The notes below the pieces were generated by a model. It was not told the origin of the DNA and made no database searches. It was given only the letters and a program-made list of their open reading frames with translations. Shown here one piece after another: positions 10,416 through 19,560 of a stretch of DNA of 59,966 bases (positions are counted from its first letter, which is position 1; every line of letters begins with the position of its first letter). The position numbers and the translations under genes were made by a program. The stretch comes from Nemertoderma westbladi (Eukaryota > Xenacoelomorpha > Nemertodermatida > Nemertodermatidae), in the NCBI GenBank assembly GCA_032718475.1, contig JAUCBJ010000763.1, positions 1 through 59,966 of the forward strand, in the 5' to 3' direction.

Positions 10416-11916
10416 TGCAATCGCTTCAGACTTAACAACAGTCAGACAACAATCCAGCCTACAAATTATTTGTACAAATTGAGCGGGCTTACACGCCTTC
10501 TGCTCAATATTACACTTACAGATAAATAAAACTGACAGAAATAAATAAGCTCTAAAAGAAACAAGGGGTGTACAGTCCCTAATCTCTTAAACAGCCTACC
10601 CATATACAATATCACAATCGAAATAATACTAGTACCGGTAAGTACCGGTTCGGGTGGTTGGGCAGTTAGGCCTACAGGTTACCGTCCGACCGGTACATTC
10701 GAATTTATTGCCTACGTGCAATCAAAACAAAAATCTATTATTGTTCGCGCTTTTAGACCTTTAGCAGTTTAACCTGCCAATTTTAGTTGTCTTCTTGTTT
10801 ATAAATCGACTTTAGCCTAGACCAATTATTTAATGTACTGAAGTTATATCTGCCGAAGCCAGTCTGTGCGCGATCATTCACCCACGGTTAAGGGAGACTG
10901 GATTCGGGTGCTTTGACGTTATTGCGGTGTAGACCTACTGTATTATTCGATTGATCGTTACTATATAATCTCTGACAAATATATTTACTTTCGGGGAAAT
11001 ATTAACAGTTCCTTTAGGACGTGGCGCTTTAAGTATAAAAACAGAGTTATGACTTATACTAATCACAACTAGATGGCTAATGAGTTTCGTAAATAGCGCA
11101 TTCTTTAGGAGATGCTTTATTATCTGTCACACTACTGCACACGACTTTACACTACTGCACACTGATCTGCCGACCGTCACTGAATTTGATCATATATAAA
11201 GAAGATCGCAACTGACACTTGTAGGGATTATGAAATATCATTTAATTCACACAAAAACCACTATAATTTAAGTCACAGTTGCTACCGTTAAACTGTCCTC
11301 TTACCTTCAGTAATCAAGAAGATTGGGGGTTTTATGATTATTTATCGGCATTCTCCAAATATAACAACATATCCAACAATATACAACAATTAATAACAGA
11401 CAGTAAGCAGAAGTAAATAATGCGGTGAAAAGTCAGTTTATTGGTTTAGTATGATATGCAGTGTCCAGCAGGTTCATCAAGTTGATATGACAATATGATA
11501 ATAGATTTACGTTCCGTAATCAAAGCCATCAGATCTTTAGGCAAAGTCTGAAACTTCCACAACAGAAGTAACAGAAGATTTCCAAGCAGTTCTCTCGCTC
11601 AGAAAGGTAAACAAAGACCGTAATGCATTGCGCGGTTTTACATAGGCCCTTGTCCAACATAAAATTAAAATCGCTCTGATTGGTTGAGCCGAACAAAGAG
11701 AGGTTCCACGTTTACAGTAAATCAGCTAACAGATTTCGTCATCTGAGTTGCAGTCTTTTAGAGTATTAGGCGCATTGCGGCAGAAAATGGCTTGTTATGT
11801 CCGCTAAAGCACCTATACGGTACATTGCGGAGAAAATGGCTTGTTATGTCCGCTAAAGCACCTACATGGTATATTGCGGAGAAAAATGACTTGTTATGTC
11901 CGCAAAAGCTTTTACA
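10416..11916 (-). repeat. Long terminal repeat, right copy (5' LTR for minus-strand ORFs)
   Basis: Same 1501-bp length and termini as the left copy, offset by exactly 3630 bp at both ends. Differences are scattered substitutions plus compensating short indels, for example loss of about 9 bp near 11430. Its right end abuts the BEL/Pao gag at 11917 with no spacer, and an ATG at 11896 inside it is in frame with that gag. Confidence 0.85.
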
Positions 11917-12900
11917 AGAAGATTCGTAGAGTTTAACCGGGAGGTCGAAGAGAGAAGAAGTGAAGAGAGTAGAAGAAGCGTTGCTACGAGCAACCGGAGA
12001 GCAAGGACGGATAGCGAGCCGTCGGTAGTAGAGATGGAGTTAAGGAGTCAGTGGGGTCGAACTCCGGGAGATTGCCGTCGCCTCGGAGAGACGCACCGCA
12101 CGCCGAGAGAGGGGAACAGTACGTACTGGTACGAGGACGAGAACAGGAGAGGGGATCGAAGGGAAACTTCCCGACGGGATATAGCTGCCAATCGAGAGTA
12201 CGATAGTCGCGGGGAGGACTTCTTGAATTATTTGAGAAGGTTAAACTTCGGTTCGGAAGGGCACATGCAGACTGCAGGACATACTGTAGGCCTTACTGCA
12301 CATACTATAGGCCATGCTGGGAGAGATAGTGTAGGCGATAGGGTAGTGCGAATGATGGGATTAGATCCGGAAGTTGCGGAGTACATGCCAGTGGGTAGGC
12401 AAGAAGTGGATAGGCCTATATCGGTACCAGCACAGCAGCATGCCTATAATATGCAGGGACATAACATATATCCAGGGGAGGGGAGAGTTATTGCAGATAG
12501 ATGTATGGGCCCCAATATATTAACATCAACCCCAGTGCCAAATATAATACCGGTGGAGAGGGGACAGGGTGACATTCCCCCATTACAATATCAACAATAC
12601 ACTCAAACAGGAATAAGAACATCGAACCCCCTGGACGAGAACAGGTCGTGTGACACGGAAATATGGAGGGGGCCGTTACCCCCAATGATATATCTGACGC
12701 AACAGTCAACAGGCCCGACGGGCGGACCACACCCAACAGGAGAATCTGTACAGCATCCTTCGAACCCATTGGAAGCACAGGCAATGGGAATGGCTACACT
12801 AATCGATGCACTGAAGACCAGGATCGATTTACCACCAGTCGAGCCATTTAAATTCGCCGAAGAATATTCTATCTATATTCTAGAGAACTATTCACTCTAA
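11896..12900 (+). pseudogene. BEL/Pao gag N-terminal half, chimeric start from the LTR
   Basis: A 334-codon frame whose first seven codons (MSAKAFT) come from the neighbouring LTR and whose remainder is gag. It is Arg/Glu-rich at first, then Pro/Gly/Gln-rich, with an imperfect repeat GHTVGLTAHTIGHAG. The stretch from about codon 15 is closely similar to the paralogue near 52.3-52.7 kb (for example RDRRETSRR, LRRLNFG). The frame ends at a TAA introduced by an insertion of about 33 bp at 12866-12900, relative to the paralogue, just inside the capsid domain after VEPFKF. Confidence 0.75.
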
Positions 12901-13711
12901 ATAGGCCGGAAGAATACCTGCAATTTCGGCGCATGTACAGCAACGAGATATTGACCAAGAACCTGCTGCAGGCGGAGTGCCTAAAATATCTACAGGTATA
13001 TACAGGAGGCCCAGCGTACGACATCGTGAGGCAGTATCAGGGCATCGAGGGCGGCTTCACGACTGCATGGCGGGCCCTAGACAGGGAATAATATTCCCTG
13101 TCTACGGCCCGGTCTTGATCTTGGCTGGGTGTCCATATTATGGACACCCAGCCAAGATCATCCGGCAGACCTTAAGGGGTATAACATCGGGTGGCCTACA
13201 GGATAACTCTGTTAGCATAAAGACCTTCACGAACAAGGTCAAGAAGGCGTTAATCGTGCTGAAGATGCTAGACGCGCCATACGAACTCAATGCATCTAAT
13301 AACATCACCACGATAGCGCAGGCACTGCCGATCTGGCTGCGGAGCAAGTGGAGGAAGATCGCCTTCTCCACTCCGGAGAAGAAAGGTGCGGAGCCACGGC
13401 TAGAGGAAATGTCAAACTTCCTCAACTACGAAGCAGAGTTGGTTACAGACCCAGTCTATCGTGAGGATAGTTTGGGGAAGGCGCCGAAGACCGAATACAA
13501 CAGGCATAAACCCGAACACAATCCTGCAGATCCATTCCCAAGAGTAAGACAGTCGCTACCACACGCGGCCACACAGGGGGCTACAAGCCCACAGTTAGCT
13601 GGGAGTAGGGCCACACCGTGGCAGGGACAGAAAGAAATAACAACACAAATAAATATAACCCCAATATACCCAGTAGGCCGAGTCCAGATAACCAAAACAC
13701 TAAATCGGTAG
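12901..13711 (+). pseudogene. BEL/Pao gag capsid (DUF1759) domain, broken by palindromes
   Basis: Resumes with RPEEYLQFRRMYSNEIL and runs through CLKYLQVYTGGPAYDIV and GFTTAWRALDRE, the DUF1759 capsid pattern, to a TAA created by the inserted palindrome at 13089. Beyond the palindromes it continues with HPAKIIRQTLRGITSGG and KKALIVLKML, then a helical segment to 13711. The paralogue at 53.2-53.9 kb has the same domain without the insertion, which fixes the breakpoint. Confidence 0.8.
13072..13160. repeat. Two adjacent near-perfect palindromes inserted in gag
   Basis: Palindrome 1 (13072-13110) is self-complementary over 39 bp apart from one mismatch and its centre, around GACAGGGAAT/ATTCCCTGTC. 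Palindrome 2 (13116-13160) has perfect 22-bp arms (13116-13137 and 13139-13160) around one base. The outer arms are normal gag sequence; the inner arms are absent from the paralogue at 53.48 kb, so about 55 bp of inverted copies were added at one breakpoint. Confidence 0.9.
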
Positions 13712-14505
13712 ATATACACCTACACGCGATACGTGAGGGACTATACAGGGAATGCTACAATCCAGGATTCGAATGCCAGTTACATAGGGATGGAACCCAT
13801 AAGGCCATGAGTTGTAAGCACTGGCAAGCGTTGCCCAAACAAGATCGTGTAGCCTACACAGACGCAAACGGACTATGTCATCGTTGTGTGGTAGAAGGAC
13901 ACAGATCCGGAGAGTGTAGAGAAACAGCAGTAGGAGACAATGAGTCTGGAGGCCAAACGATGGCTACAAGCATGACAGGAGCAAGAATAAAGAGGAAAGT
14001 ACTACTCGGGGTAGTACCAGTGAAGATAACAGGAAGGGGTGGCCGATCAGTCACAACATTAATGCTGGTCGACAGTAGTGGAGGAGCCTTCACGCTGGTG
14101 GAGAATTGGGTTGCCGAAGAGATAGGGCCAAAGACGAGGCCGAGTAGGATGACGGTAACTACCGTCTCGAGTAAAGATGAGGTCCTGGAGATGAGGACGG
14201 GACGGTGCAAGATATCAGCGATTGCACCGGGATGTGACTATGGGGCGACCATCGACCCCATTCAGATTATAGAATCAATAAATATAAATGCCAGGAGACC
14301 AACTAACTTCGAGGTCGAGCAGTACTGGTTCCTGGACGATATCGATTTTTCAATACCGGAGGTGGAAGTCTCGAAGGTATCCATCATAGTGGGTCTGGAC
14401 TGCCCGACGGCCCACGAAAGAGTACAGACGATCTTCAGGGAAGACAGATCCGACGGCGATTCAGGATCCGACGGCGATTCTCACGCCGTTCGGATGGGCG
14501 CTTAG
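13635..14505 (+). pseudogene. BEL/Pao zinc knuckle and aspartic protease
   Basis: The frame after a shift near 13635 encodes an Asn/Pro-rich linker, then CKHWQAL...CHRCVVEGHRSGEC. The second part is a canonical CX2CX4HX4C knuckle with the Cys-rich lead-in typical of BEL/Pao. The protease follows: LMLVDSSGGAFTLV (DSSG instead of the usual DSGS order, possibly inactive) and later SIIVGLDCP, equivalent to the ILIGxDxL loop. An imperfect duplication of a 17-18-bp word at 14447-14480 shifts the frame just before the TPFGWALSGP block. Confidence 0.8.
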
Positions 14506-15151
14506 CGGCCCAATTGAAACCAAGATTCCACACAGGGTGTCGGAAACATCAGGGTGCATGCTACCAGGCACCATTAAGGACATAGAGAAGAAACCAGAGA
14601 CGGTAGATAAGCTAAAAGGAGAAGTAACAGTAAGAGAGTGGGCGGAGGAGAATGGATTTGACGCGAAAGACTTAGAGACAATGGGATGGAACAAGGATGT
14701 TCCCAGCAGGTATGGGTATGGGGATGGAGAGGAGTGGACGGCGAGATGTCCGGAGGACAACAGTCCGGAGGAGTGTCCGAAGGACAACAGTCCAAAGGAG
14801 TGTCTGGAGGAGTGTCCAGAGGAGAGTCTGGAAGACATGCCGGTCCGGTTGAGAGGTATACCGACAAGGGGGAGGTCGAGTAAGAAGACAGGATGGAAAG
14901 GGATAGGATTACTATTGTTCGTTCTGTTTTGTCTGTTCTTTAAGTTTCTATCCATTCTGCCGCCGGGAGACAACCAGATGAAGGGTGGCATTTTGCTGCC
15001 AGAAGATCAGGGAATTAAGAAGGCGGCGGAGAGACCCGATTTTAAGGTGGCAGAAGAGGGGGAACCAATTGCTGGTGAGTTGGAATTGGCGAGGATAGTG
15101 GGTCGAAAGAAAAGAGGACGTATAGGGGGGCAGCGGGAGAATGTCTCCTAG
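14477..15151 (+). pseudogene. BEL/Pao post-protease segment with a hydrophobic helix
   Basis: Begins with TPFGWALSGP, the block that normally leads into reverse transcriptase, but RT does not follow. Instead there is an acidic region with imperfect repeats of CPEDNSPEECP type, a GRSSKKTGWKG basic patch, a strongly hydrophobic segment (IGLLLFVLFCLFFKFL, about 14900-14950), and a charged tail ending in KKRGRIGG before the stop at 15151. A single membrane-spanning helix is likely. Whether this is an env-like or accessory ORF brought next to the protease by deletion of pol, or a real fusion, cannot be told. Confidence 0.55.
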
Positions 15152-15215
15152 AAGTAACGATGGAAGATCAAGGGGGACCTTAGAGTTTAGTCGTCCAATA
15201 TTTTGGACTGAGGGG

Positions 15216-15564
15216 GGTGGTTATGAGGGCGAGACGCCCTTCCCACACGCAATAAGAAATATAAAATAAAATAAATAAATAAATAATTAAAAATAATAAA
15301 AATAAGTAGAAGTTAGTAAGAAGTAATAGTTAGTAGAAGTCAGATGGTAGGTAAGTAAGAAAGTTAGTAAAAGTTTGATAGTAAGTAGAAGTCAGATGGT
15401 AGGTAAGTAAGAAAGTTAGTAAAAGTTTGATAGTAAGTAGAAGTCAGTAGAAGTTAGTAAGAAAGTTAGTAAGTAGTTAGAAGTTAGTAAGAAGTTAGAA
15501 GTCGGTGGGTGTAGGGAGTGTGGTAGATAGACATACCATGGGAGTAGAGGGTACGTGGTACCGT
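15216..15564. repeat. Low-complexity tandem repeats (LTR interior or satellite)
   Basis: An AAATA-rich run at 15262-15305 is followed by overlapping repeats of gaagttagtaa/gaagtcagatggtaggtaag, then a unit beginning gaagtcggtgggtgtaggga that recurs at 16761 on the other side of the LINE insertion. It probably belongs to the 3' LTR of the BEL copy. Confidence 0.6.
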
Positions 15565-15574
15565 TACGTTAGAA

Positions 15575-16753
15575 ATGGCTGTTATCTTTGTTGACTTCTT
15601 CAAGGCCTTTGATTCAGTCTCTCGCTCACGTATGTTCAGCATACTTTCATTATATGGGATTCCTGATGAAATTATTGCAGCAATCAGATCAGTATACGAT
15701 GGTTCGACAACATTTGTGTCTACTGTTGATGGTGACACAGAACCATTTGAAGTGTTATGGGGCGTCCTCCAAGGAGACACACTTGCACCATTCTTGTTCA
15801 TTATTGTGGTTGACTATGTTCTACGCATGTCCTTAGATCATCATAATGATGATGGGGTGATGATAACTCCACCTACTGGCTCCAGAAGTCGAGGAAATCC
15901 TGCCAAGTACCTAACTGATCTAGACTTTGCTGATGACTTAGGAGTACTCTCAGAATCATTAGAGGGAGCCCAGCGGCTCCTCAGCTCATTAGAACATGCT
16001 GCTTCTAGTGTTGGTCTTTTTATTAACTCCAGAAAGACCAAAATTCTGACAGTTAACTTTGAAAGTCCTCAGCAAGTCTCTGATCGGATGAGCATAAGCT
16101 CAAAGGATGGTATGCTTGAGCATGTGGACGACTTCTGTTACCTGGGATCATGGATCCGGAAGTCAGGTGAGGACCTTCGAATACGTAAGGGAAAGGCATG
16201 GGCAGCCTTGAATAGGCTTTCCAGGATTTGGAAGTCACCTAGAATTAATCGGAAACTTAAGGTCCGATTATTCAGAGCAGCAGTAGTTCCAGTACTCCTC
16301 TACGGGAGTCCATGCTGGGCTCTAACTGCTGAGGACACCAAATCTCTGGATGGCACATTCACAAGAATGCTACGCCGGGTACATTGTGTCAAGTACAATG
16401 CACACATCTCCAACCAGACACTATATAACATTGGAGGTGTCTCATTGGTTCCCCCAAGCTTGACACTAGAACAAAATCGCCTCCGCTTTGCAGGACATTG
16501 CTTTCGCCGTGAGGGCCAGCCAGTGCATAATCTTGTACTTTGGCAGCCTCATGGAGTGAATAAGCATGGTGGACAGCCCATGACTTTTTTGAGACGCATC
16601 TTAAAGGACACTGGCCTTAAAGATGCGGATGATCTAGCAAATGTCATGGGTGATAGGGAGTTGTGGCGGTGCAATTTTGTTGACAAGCCGGCACAGCATT
16701 CTTAAAAATGCAGCTGCAATGCAGCATGCCGATCCTAGTAGTAGTAGTAGTAG
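15575..16753 (+). mobile_element. 5'-truncated LINE, RT C-terminal half, (TAG)n tail
   Basis: Inserted into the tandem repeats with a 10-bp target duplication TACGTTAGAA (15565-15574 and 16754-16763). The 376-codon frame is intact from the RT palm: VIFVDFFKAFDSV, LQGDTLAPFLF, and LDFADDL, the catalytic FADD. It then continues through thumb and C-terminal helices (RLFRAAVVPVLLYGS, QNRLRFAGHCFRRE) to a stop at 16705. A short 3' UTR ends in repeated TAG. Three more copies lie at 22.6, 30.2 and 58.8 kb. The clade is RTE-like in general appearance, but I cannot assign it firmly. Truncation begins exactly at the A motif, typical of incomplete target-primed reverse transcription. Confidence 0.9.
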
Positions 16754-16763
16754 TACGTTAGAA

Positions 16764-16866
16764 GTCGGTGGGTATAGGGAGTGTGGTATATAGACATACC
16801 ACGGGAGTAGAGGGGTTTTGGGCACCGTAAGCGCCTCGTAGAAAGTAGTAGTAGAGGGGTTGTAGG
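16764..16866. repeat. Continuation of interrupted tandem repeat
   Basis: Matches 15493-15560 (tagggagtgtggtagatag, accatgggagtagagggt with small changes) and continues as ccgtaagcgcc/gtagaaagtagtagtaga units that resume at 17918 beyond the foldback element. Confidence 0.7.
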
Positions 16867-16874
16867 CTCCGTAA

Positions 16875-17915
16875 TAGGGTAGATCAAAAAAAAATTTTGG
16901 AAAAGTAACTTTTCCCTATGTTAGTAATGTGTGAAATGTCCCAAAACCACCAAAAAATGTGACTTTTCCAATTTTTGGCAATGCAAGACCCCCGCACAAT
17001 TAGTGCAAACAAACAACATTTTTAAAAAAACTATGTAGAATTAAAACATCTCGACAAATTTTTGTTTTTTGAAAAGTGACTTTTCCCTATGCAATAAAAG
17101 TGTGAAATTGCCTAAAAGTACAAAAAACGATTATTTTCCAATTTTTGACAATGCAAGACCCCCGCACAATTAGTGCAAAAAAAGAATATTTATTGCATAA
17201 ACATGTCAAATTTAAACATTTCAACAAAAAATGTATTTTCGAAAAGTGGGTTTTCCTTGTATTAGAAATGCACAATTAGTGCAAACAAACAACAATATTT
17301 GAAACATTAAGTTGAGCTATAATTTTTAACTGTTAGACTACCAACTGACGGGCTATAATTGAAAATTTCAATTCACAAAAGTTTAACTTTTAATTTGAAA
17401 TCTTTTCTTGATCCAAATTTCGGCATTTCCCTTCTGCTTGAAAGCATAGAACGAATGTAGCCATCCCGACGTTTCTGGCCTATGACATGTTTGGATGAGT
17501 TTGTTACACAACAGACGAGTCTCTCAACAGCCTGGGAGTGACATGGAATACATTTTTTGTTGAAATGTTTAAATTTGACATGTTTATGCAATAAAAATAT
17601 TCTTTTTTTGCACTAATTGTGCGGGGGTATTGCATTGTCAAAAATTGGAAAATAATCGTTTTTTTGTACTTTTAGGCCATTTCACACTTTTATTGCATAG
17701 GGAAAAGTCACTTTTCAAAAAACAAAAATTTGTCGAGATGTTTTAATTCTACATAGTTTTTTTAAAAATGTTGTTTGTTTGCACTAATTGTGCGGGGGTC
17801 TTGCATTGCCAAAAATTGGAAAAGTCACATTTTTTGGTGGTTTTGGGACATTTCACACATTACTAACATAGGGAAAAGTTACTTTTCCAAAATTTTTTTT
17901 TTTTGATCTACCCTA
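16875..17915. mobile_element. Non-autonomous hAT-like foldback element
   Basis: Starts TAGGGTAGATC and ends GATCTACCCTA, flanked by an 8-bp duplication CTCCGTAA (16867-16874 and 17916-17923). Terminal inverted repeats are about 360 bp each (16875-17234 and 17552-17915), with few mismatches. Each arm holds two subrepeats of about 230 bp sharing acttttccctatg, aatttttg and ccccgcacaattagtgca, plus a partial third copy at 17239. The 8-bp duplication and short TAGGG terminus indicate the hAT superfamily. The 317-bp centre carries a gene fragment (17373-17591). No transposase domain is intact. Confidence 0.9.
17373..17591 (-). pseudogene. Coding remnant inside the foldback element
   Basis: 72 codons open on the minus strand, starting within the right inverted repeat. 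The central part reads CIPCHSQAVERLVCCVTNSS...RRDGYIRSMLSSR and looks like real protein sequence: clustered Cys/His, a helix, then a basic segment. I have an impression of a short block seen in transposon-linked proteins of invertebrates, but cannot name the family. It may be the residual C-terminus of the parental transposase-region gene. Confidence 0.4.
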
Positions 17916-17923
17916 CTCCGTAA

Positions 17924-18310
17924 GCGCCACGTAGAAAGTAGTAGTAGAGGGGTTGTGGGCACCGAAAGCGCCACGTAGAAAGAGAGTAAGAGGGTACGTA
18001 GAAAGGTTAGTAGAGTTAAGAGAGTTAGTTAGAAGAGTCAGTAGAGTTAGAGAGTTAGTAGAGGTAGAGAGTTAGTAGAATTAGAGAGTTAGTAGAGGCA
18101 GAGAGTTAGTAGAGGTAGAGAGTTAGTAGACTTAGTAGAGTTAGGAGTTAGTAGAGTTAAGAGAGTTAGTAAGAAGATTTAGTAGAGTTTGAGAGCTAGT
18201 TAGATTTAGAGAGTTAGTAGAATTAGAGAGTTAGTAGTAAGTAGTAAGTAAGTAGTAAGAGAGTTAGATAGTAAGTAAGTAGTAAGAAGTAAGTAGCAAG
18301 GTAGGTAGAA
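17924..18310. repeat. Purine-rich GAGTTAGTAGA tandem repeats
   Basis: Dense short repeats of gagttagtagag, agtaagtagtaag and similar, almost free of C on the plus strand. They continue the array that hosts the LINE and foldback insertions. Confidence 0.85.
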
Positions 18311-19269
18311 TGATAGCACAGGGGTAACATAAGAGATTTAGCGCCTTTGGGAGTGGTAGAGAGTATGAGAGCAGTCCCGAGAGGAGTACGGAGAGGAGCT
18401 GTTGGCGAGAGAGAGTGCAGACGAGTGCGATTCAGGTGTGGGGAGAGAGCAGAGTGGAGTTAGAGTGAAGTAAGATAGAGTAGAGTGTGAAGTTAGAGTT
18501 TAGAGAGTGAGAGAGCTTTTTAAAATTATGTGAGAATCCACAATTGTCTCGAACAGAGACGCCAGATGTTTTGGTGCAACATAGGTTGCGGTTGCACCAA
18601 GAAGGGGTAGTAATATCATACCCAGAGGGAGCGGCCTGGAAAGCCGACTCCAAGTAAGAGAACTCCACCCCACACCCGATAGTAGATCGGGTTCCAGCGG
18701 AATTGAAGCGCACTCAGAGGTTGATGCTATCTACTCAACGGGAAGAAAGTATGGGGGGAGTGTGAGCGGATTCACTTCCGCCTCATTACCCCCATAAAGT
18801 TGGGAAGTGGCGCCCTTTTCAGCAATATTGGGGATACGAGGTTAATCACAATTAATCTCGTATCACACCCAATAACGGGGACAACACACGGCCCTGAAGG
18901 CTACACACAAAAGAGGTTAGAGGTCAAACTACCTCGAGAGGGGAAGTAACAGCAGCGGGGGGGAAGCACTCCCACAGAGGTGGGAGCCGAGAATTAGTAT
19001 ATTAGCCAATAAGGGCGAAGAAAGCATCCGCTAGATAGAGAGGCCAAGGTAGTGTAGGAATAACCAATATATATTATATTGCACACTACCGGTCAGTTCA
19101 GTCATCTCAGTCATCTAGTGCAGATTGGTGACAATTTCGTACCATCACCGCCATCATATATATTATATTTACCGGTCAGCATACTATACTGCATATATTA
19201 CCTGTCAACTGTGCTATCACATTTCATATACTATATGAATTAACCGATAACAACAACAAACTATTATCT
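18311..19269. other. Non-coding, LTR-like sequence
   Basis: No convincing ORF. At about 18550-18600 a gtctcgaacagagacgccag hairpin-like word precedes TGTTTTGGTGCAAC, then ttgcggttgcaccaag, which pairs back as a second hairpin. A dense block without coding content follows. Around 19130 gattggtgacaatttcg resembles a primer-binding leader. These suggest LTR or leader sequence of the same retroelement family, unproven. Confidence 0.35.
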
Positions 19270-19560
19270 TTCACAACGACGCGGTGACGCGTGACCTAAT
19301 ACACCGGTCGGGATCCCCTGATCCTGTCACAGGTTATCCAAATTTATTTTTTGATCTCTAGGGTAAAAATGGGATATCATGTAGAAGTAATAGTAAAATG
19401 TTTCATGATAACATAATATTATCTGGGGGGGGGGGGGGGGTATTCGGTCGTACCTCAACACTGGGGAAGGGTGCTTAGTTGGATATACCTCGGGATCCCC
19501 GAGTTGGCGAGGGAATCCCGACCGATGTGTTTGCTTTTGGTTAATACGCGTCGCCGCGTC
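19270..19560. repeat. Inverted repeat with CGGTCGGGAT arms and a poly-G centre
   Basis: The left arm (about 19276-19327) contains gacgcggtgacgcgtgacc and cggtcgggatcccctga. The right arm (about 19490-19555) contains the same words inverted: gggaatcccgaccg and acgcgtcgccgcgtc. Sixteen G residues (19425-19440) sit between. The cggtcgggat word recurs at 53.95 kb at the right end of the other BEL copy. Confidence 0.7.
19425..19440. repeat. Poly-G tract (16 G)
   Basis: Uninterrupted G run followed by tattcggtcgtacctcaacactgg. Confidence 0.95.

Larger units (their letters stand above)
6786..11916 (-). mobile_element. Pol-less LTR element with 1.5-kb LTRs and coupled gag-like ORFs
   Basis: Two direct repeats, 6786-8286 and 10416-11916, each 1501 bp and each TG...CA, flank a 2.1-kb interior. 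Sampled alignment shows only scattered substitutions and a few short indels, so the insertion is fairly young. The interior reads on the minus strand and carries a 448-codon zinc-knuckle ORF and a 177-codon basic ORF, joined by TAATG. No protease, RT, RNase H or integrase is present. On the minus strand the bases before the left LTR include GGGAGCGG, a possible short polypurine tract. No convincing tRNA primer site follows the right LTR: the first interior bases are GTATACGAGG. Outer flanks (cacac / agaag) do not form a target duplication. The architecture fits a non-autonomous gag-only LTR retrotransposon mobilised in trans. Confidence 0.75.
11917..15250 (+). mobile_element. Truncated BEL/Pao retrotransposon, family B copy 1
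   Basis: Plus-strand gag-protease remnant. From left to right: charged gag N-terminal region, DUF1759 capsid domain, CCHC knuckle, aspartic protease, a TPFGWALSG block, then a novel segment with a hydrophobic helix instead of RT. A paralogue at 50-54 kb aligns with it from 11917 onward (compare 52264) and shows that at least 500 codons of gag have been lost on the left, exactly where the LTR begins. Several frameshifts and a double palindrome break it. Near 15216 a G-rich run precedes TGGTTATGAG and may mark a polypurine tract and LTR start. Confidence 0.8.
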
